DNA from: Lentimicrobium saccharophilum
GTDB lineage: Bacteria > Bacteroidota > Bacteroidia > Bacteroidales > Lentimicrobiaceae
Length of the DNA stretch: 64,000 bases
Reading direction: 5' to 3'
Assembly: GCF_001192835.1 (NCBI RefSeq)
Contig: NZ_DF968182.1
Span: 442,349-506,348 of the forward strand
The notes under the pieces were generated by a model. That model had not been told where the DNA came from. It made no database searches and worked only from the letters and a program-made list of their open reading frames with translations. Made by a program: the position numbers and the translations under genes. This document shows, in pieces, positions 60,637 through 64,000 of the stretch. Positions within the stretch are counted from its first letter, which is position 1. Each line of letters opens with the position of its first letter.

Positions 60637-62757
60637 TTATTTTAACCCGCGTTTTTTCAGCAGTGGTTCCTGCGATGGATCCTGTCCCCTGAATTTTCTG
60701 TACTGCTCCATGCCTTCATCATTTCCGTTCTCGGCCAGGCAGTGTTTCCTGAATGCAGCTGCCAGTTCCTTGTTAAAGATATCACCCGATTGCCTGAAAT
60801 AATCAAACGCATCGGAATCGAGTACCGCAGCCCAGAGGTACACATAATATCCGGCAGCATAGCCCCCGTCGAAAATATGCGAGAAGTAGGTGGTGCGGTA
60901 ACGCGGGAGAATTTCCGGGATAAGGCCGATCCGGTCCATGGCTTCTTTTTCAAATGCATTTACATCCTCAACCATTGCAGGAGATTTAAGTTTATGATAA
61001 TCAAGATCAAGGATCGAAGCGGCAATGTATTCAACAGTGGTAAATCCCTGGTTGAAATGACTGGAGTTGGTAAGCTTCTCAATCAGCGCGTCGGGGATGA
61101 TTTCACCGGTTTCGTAATGCCGGGCATACATGCGGAGCACCTCGGGTTCCCCTGCCCAGTTTTCCATGATCTGTGAAGGCAGTTCAACAAAGTCCCTTGC
61201 GACATTTCCTGCGGTTCTGGTGTATTTGCCTTCTGTAAAGAGACCATGCAGTGCATGTCCGAATTCATGAAAGAGGGTGGTGGTTTCATCCCAACTCAGA
61301 AGGGCCGGTGCATTTCCCGATGGCGGTGTAAAATTGCATACAATGGAAACGATGGGATCAACTTTTTTGCCGTTTTCCCATCCTGCCGACTGAAATCCTG
61401 TACACCAGGCACCTCCGCTCTTTTCGGCACGGGGGAAGTAGTCGAGATAGAGAATTCCAAGATGGGAACCATCAGCCTCCTTAACTTCAAATGTTTCAAC
61501 ATCTTTCTGATAAACAGGCAGATTTGTTAGTTTAGTAAATGTAATGCCATACAGCTTATTGGCAACCTCAAACATTCCATCCCTCACGTTTTCAAGCTTC
61601 AGGTAAGGTTTGATCTGTGTTTCATCCAGATCATATTTCTGTTTGCGAAGTTTTTCGGCATAATACCACCAATCCCATGATTCGAGTTTAAAACTGTTAC
61701 CTTCCTTATTGGCAATTTTCTGCATTTCGGCAAGATCATTTTTGGCTACGGGCAGGGCTGAGCTGAAAAGATTGCTCAGGAATTTGTCTACATTATCCGT
61801 GGTTTTAGCCATATTCTCATCAATAACATAGGCGGCAAAGTTGTCGAACCCGAGCAGCCTGGCTTTTTCGGCCCTCAGTCTTACAATGTCTTTCACAATC
61901 TGTTTGTTGTCGCTGGCATTGTCGTTGTTACCCCTCATAAAATAACCCCGGTAAAGTTTTTCCCTGAGGCTGCGGTTATCGGCATACTGTAAAAATGGAA
62001 TCAGGCTGGGTTTTGCCAGGGTGAATACCCATTTTCCTTCGTCTCCGGTGCTCTTGGCGGTTTCAGCAGCGGCTGCAATCACCCCTTCGGGTAATCCTGC
62101 CAGGTCCTCCTGCTTATCAATGACCAGTTTGAAATTTTTATTGATTTCTGCCAGTTGGTTTTCCCCGAATTTTACCTGCAACATGGCCAGCTCTTCATTG
62201 ATTTTCCTGAGCGTTTCCTGCTGACCGGCAGGGAGATTCGCCCCCTGGCGTTCAAAATCCCGGTAATACTTCTCAACAACCCTGATTTGTTGATCATCGA
62301 GACCTGATTCATGCCGCTTTTCATATACTGCTTTAATCCGGCTGAAAAGCTCCGGATTCATCGAAATATCATCCTGGTGCTTCGACATCAGCGGGGAAAT
62401 CTTCCGGGCAATCTCCTGCATCTGATCATTGGTGTGGGCGCCGTTGAGATTGTAGAAGACGTTACTGACCCTGGTAAGCAGCTTCCCTGATTTATCATAG
62501 GCAAGGATGGTGTTTTCAAAATCAGGCGTTTCAGGGTTTCCTGTAATGGCTGCAATTTCTTCAGCCTGTTGCCTGATTCCTTCAATGAAGGCAGGCAGGT
62601 AATGCGATGTGTCAATTTTGTCGAACGGAGGTACCTGGAACGGTGTGGTGTACTCCGAAAAGAATGGATTCTCCGGTTCTGTGGCTGTTTGCTTTTGCTG
62701 ACATCCGGTAATGGTGAGGATGGCCATAGTGAGTAGTGGAAGCAGGAAGTTTTTCAT
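60637..62757 (-). CDS. Peptidyl-dipeptidase Dcp-like metallopeptidase (family M3), lipoprotein
   Basis: This 706-residue protein has a lipoprotein signal (MAILTITGCQQKQ, Cys at about 19), so it is attached to a membrane facing the periplasm or surface. The zinc motif is H497-E498-F499-G500-H501 (LFHEFGHALHG). The third ligand lies downstream in the FVELPSQIMENWA region (about 523-535), as in Dcp. The length agrees with Dcp and oligopeptidase A. Dcp enzymes remove C-terminal dipeptides from oligopeptides. It could complete the digestion begun by the secreted C25 and M14 enzymes, though it is encoded elsewhere in the window and regulated by its own promoter. Confidence 0.93.
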   Translation of the reverse strand: MKNFLLPLLTMAILTITGCQQKQTATEPENPFFSEYTTPFQVPPFDKIDTSHYLPAFIEGIRQQAEEIAAITGNPETPDFENTILAYDKSGKLLTRVSNVFYNLNGAHTNDQMQEIARKISPLMSKHQDDISMNPELFSRIKAVYEKRHESGLDDQQIRVVEKYYRDFERQGANLPAGQQETLRKINEELAMLQVKFGENQLAEINKNFKLVIDKQEDLAGLPEGVIAAAAETAKSTGDEGKWVFTLAKPSLIPFLQYADNRSLREKLYRGYFMRGNNDNASDNKQIVKDIVRLRAEKARLLGFDNFAAYVIDENMAKTTDNVDKFLSNLFSSALPVAKNDLAEMQKIANKEGNSFKLESWDWWYYAEKLRKQKYDLDETQIKPYLKLENVRDGMFEVANKLYGITFTKLTNLPVYQKDVETFEVKEADGSHLGILYLDYFPRAEKSGGAWCTGFQSAGWENGKKVDPIVSIVCNFTPPSGNAPALLSWDETTTLFHEFGHALHGLFTEGKYTRTAGNVARDFVELPSQIMENWAGEPEVLRMYARHYETGEIIPDALIEKLTNSSHFNQGFTTVEYIAASILDLDYHKLKSPAMVEDVNAFEKEAMDRIGLIPEILPRYRTTYFSHIFDGGYAAGYYVYLWAAVLDSDAFDYFRQSGDIFNKELAAAFRKHCLAENGNDEGMEQYRKFRGQDPSQEPLLKKRGLK

Positions 62758-62799
62758 GAATGATTTAGTTTAATGGGAAATGTTTAATTGAAAACGGTG

Positions 62800-62829
62800 C
62801 AAATGTATTGGGTAAATTTCTAATTACAA
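62800..62829 (-). promoter_or_regulatory. Promoter of the M3 peptidase gene
   Basis: On the minus strand TTG (62827-62829), 19 nt, then TACATTTG (62800-62807). It lies 42 bp before the ATG at 62757. Confidence 0.6.
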
Positions 62830-62890
62830 GAGGGAGACGGAATTTAATTCTGACCTGAAACGGTCTGCTTATCCTGCTGAAGCATAGGAA

Positions 62891-63535
62891 CTACCACTCC
62901 CGGGCCGGAGTTTTGGGTATAAAGATACCTCTGGCGGTATTTCCGATGATATTGGTGAATGCTGCATCAAATGCGCCGCCTATCAGACCGCCGGCCAGGG
63001 GAACCGCTTTCCCGAGATTAATGATTCCTTTTCCGCCGCTTTTTGAGAGCAGGTTGATCCCGACTTTTTGATTAATGGCCTGAATGGCGCTCCCGGAAAT
63101 ACGGCTGATCAACAGGGATGTTAAATTTTTTCCCAGTAAAATGCCGGTTTCCTGCAGGATATCTTTTGCTGCGTTACCGGCGAGGCAGAGGTAAACCAGT
63201 GTTTTCACCCGGTCGTCGCGCAGGTCGTACCCGCCCATATAAGCGATGGCAGCCACCATTCTTATCTGAATGTATAAAACGCTTACAAGATTTGAAGGGA
63301 TGGCTGCCGGCAGGGTAATGATCCCTCCAAGCCCCGTGAGAAATCCACTGGAGCCGGCTTTAATGTTCTGCATGCGGATTAAGGCGTCGACCTGCTTGCG
63401 CAATGTGCCTTCCTGCCGCAGGTATGATTCTCCCAGCCCTGATGCGGTGTCAGTGCCCGGAAGTCCTGTGACCGCTTTTTCATAGATCAGGTCAAGAATC
63501 TGAAGCAATGATTCCCGGTTTGGCTTTTTACGCAT
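62891..63535 (-). CDS. EcsC-family protein
   Basis: This 214-residue protein resembles the EcsC family: an N-terminal helical part (about 1-55), then hydrophobic glycine-rich segments (FLTGLGGIITLPAAIPSNLVS at about 65-84, and AVPLAGGLIGGAFDAAFTNI at about 178-197) and the GYDLRDDRVKTLVYLCLAG stretch (about 101-119). Known members lie beside ABC transporters in Firmicutes, but the biochemical role is not established. There is no signal peptide; weak membrane association is likely. It is downstream of the MFS gene on the same strand (69 bp), which may mean co-transcription. Confidence 0.8.
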   Translation of the reverse strand: MRKKPNRESLLQILDLIYEKAVTGLPGTDTASGLGESYLRQEGTLRKQVDALIRMQNIKAGSSGFLTGLGGIITLPAAIPSNLVSVLYIQIRMVAAIAYMGGYDLRDDRVKTLVYLCLAGNAAKDILQETGILLGKNLTSLLISRISGSAIQAINQKVGINLLSKSGGKGIINLGKAVPLAGGLIGGAFDAAFTNIIGNTARGIFIPKTPAREW

Positions 63536-63604
63536 TCTTATATCTGCAAAATTTTTAAACAGGGCAGCAAAAATCAGGGTGGGATGATAACTTATAATAC
63601 AGGC

Positions 63605-64000
63605 TTAGTTTATTCCTGCCATGCGGCTGTTTTGCTTCACCACCCTCAATGTCAGCAGCAGAAAAACTGTCCCGATGATAAAGAACGAAGCAATGGCCAG
63701 CACGGAATACCGCATACTTCCTGTAATCGCCTCTATGATGCCAAAACTGAACGTGCCGGCAACCGTGGCCAGTTTTTCCATCACGTCGTAAAAACTGAAA
63801 TAACTGGTGTGATCCGTGGTTTCTTCAGGCAGCATCTTACTGTAGGTCGATCTGGCCAGAGCCTGCGACCCGCCCATCACAATACCGATAAAAAACGCAG
63901 CAATCATAAACTGCACGGAATTGCTGATGTAATAGGCGCCCACGCAGATTAAAATCCAGGCAAATACAGAGATCATCAGCGCAGGCAGGTTGCCGAAACG
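63605..64000 (-). CDS. UMF1-type major facilitator superfamily transporter, 5' end outside window
   Basis: The frame is open from the window edge to the stop at 63605, giving 132 visible C-terminal residues that begin RFGNLPALMISVFAW. Three to four membrane helices are visible. The motif GIVMGGSQALARSTYSKMLP followed by EETTDHTSYFSFYDVMEKLA is characteristic of the UMF1 / Atg22-like MFS branch. The substrate is unknown. The Met at 63976 is internal, not the start. Confidence 0.85.
   Translation of the reverse strand, partial: RFGNLPALMISVFAWILICVGAYYISNSVQFMIAAFFIGIVMGGSQALARSTYSKMLPEETTDHTSYFSFYDVMEKLATVAGTFSFGIIEAITGSMRYSVLAIASFFIIGTVFLLLTLRVVKQNSRMAGIN

Noticed and set aside
1-64000. CRISPR arrays, tRNA or rRNA genes, insertion sequences, prophage genes
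   Set aside because: I looked for short regular repeats, tRNA arm sequences, rRNA-like stretches and transposase or integrase motifs in the gaps and found none I could support.

Overview
The window reads as a chromosomal segment of a Bacteroidota bacterium, most likely class Bacteroidia. Five secreted proteins end in a type IX secretion (T9SS) type-A sorting domain: a FPNP-like motif followed by a C-terminal beta domain ending in KLIVK, KLLVL or RVIVR. There is also a TonB-dependent receptor with a carboxypeptidase-like N-terminal domain beside a DUF5689-type lipoprotein, a GH92 mannosidase, and many Bacteroidota-type -7 boxes (TAnnTTTG, several with TTTG about 19 nt upstream). Strong Shine-Dalgarno sequences are rare. 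A class I (Fe-S) fumarase suits an anaerobic or low-oxygen life but does not prove it. No rRNA, tRNA, CRISPR array, phage or transposase gene was seen, so genus cannot be assigned.

Layout. 1-2344: a truncated response regulator behind a REC-GAF-PAS histidine kinase. 2611-16272: a minus-strand block of four large T9SS cargo proteins, namely a gingipain-like C25 peptidase, an Asp-box (BNR) protein, a second C25 peptidase and an M14 carboxypeptidase; the last three appear to be one transcript. 16441-22972: an orphan membrane protein, a ROK kinase, a zinc-ribbon protein, a coiled-coil exported protein and a GH92 alpha-mannosidase. 23260-24905: a sulfide:quinone oxidoreductase-like flavoprotein with a previously uncalled 52-residue protein behind it and a palindrome-rich promoter region in front. 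24970-35034: information-processing and salvage genes (polA, an aminotransferase/omega-amidase pair, a DEAD-box helicase, mfd). 35085-40831: a divergent nutrient-uptake locus (DUF5689 lipoprotein and TonB receptor facing an exported nuclease/phosphatase). 40907-43534: a polyprenyl-phosphate glycosyltransferase, dihydroorotase and a MORN/YwqK lipoprotein. 43596-49364: a TetR-headed operon encoding a beta-barrel-like protein, an ABC ATPase, two FtsX-type permeases and a LolA-like protein. 49765-51369: fumarase. 51862-52818: a small T9SS protein. 52892-58274: two overlapping multi-PAS histidine kinases, divergent from a SulP anion transporter (58729-60450). 60637-64000: an M3 dipeptidase lipoprotein, an EcsC-family protein and the 3' end of a UMF1-type MFS transporter.

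How the parts fit together. The T9SS peptidases, M14 carboxypeptidase, GH92 enzyme and M3 peptidyl-dipeptidase suggest an organism that degrades external protein and glycoprotein and finishes the peptides in the envelope. The TonB/DUF5689/nuclease locus looks like uptake coupled to extracellular phosphodiester cleavage. Three large PAS/GAF kinases suggest extensive environmental sensing. The least explained items are the TetR-ABC-LolA-like operon with its paired palindromes, the regulatory region and micro-protein of the SQR-like locus, the modules shared between neighbouring T9SS proteins, and a 127-bp intergenic repeat present in two diverged copies.
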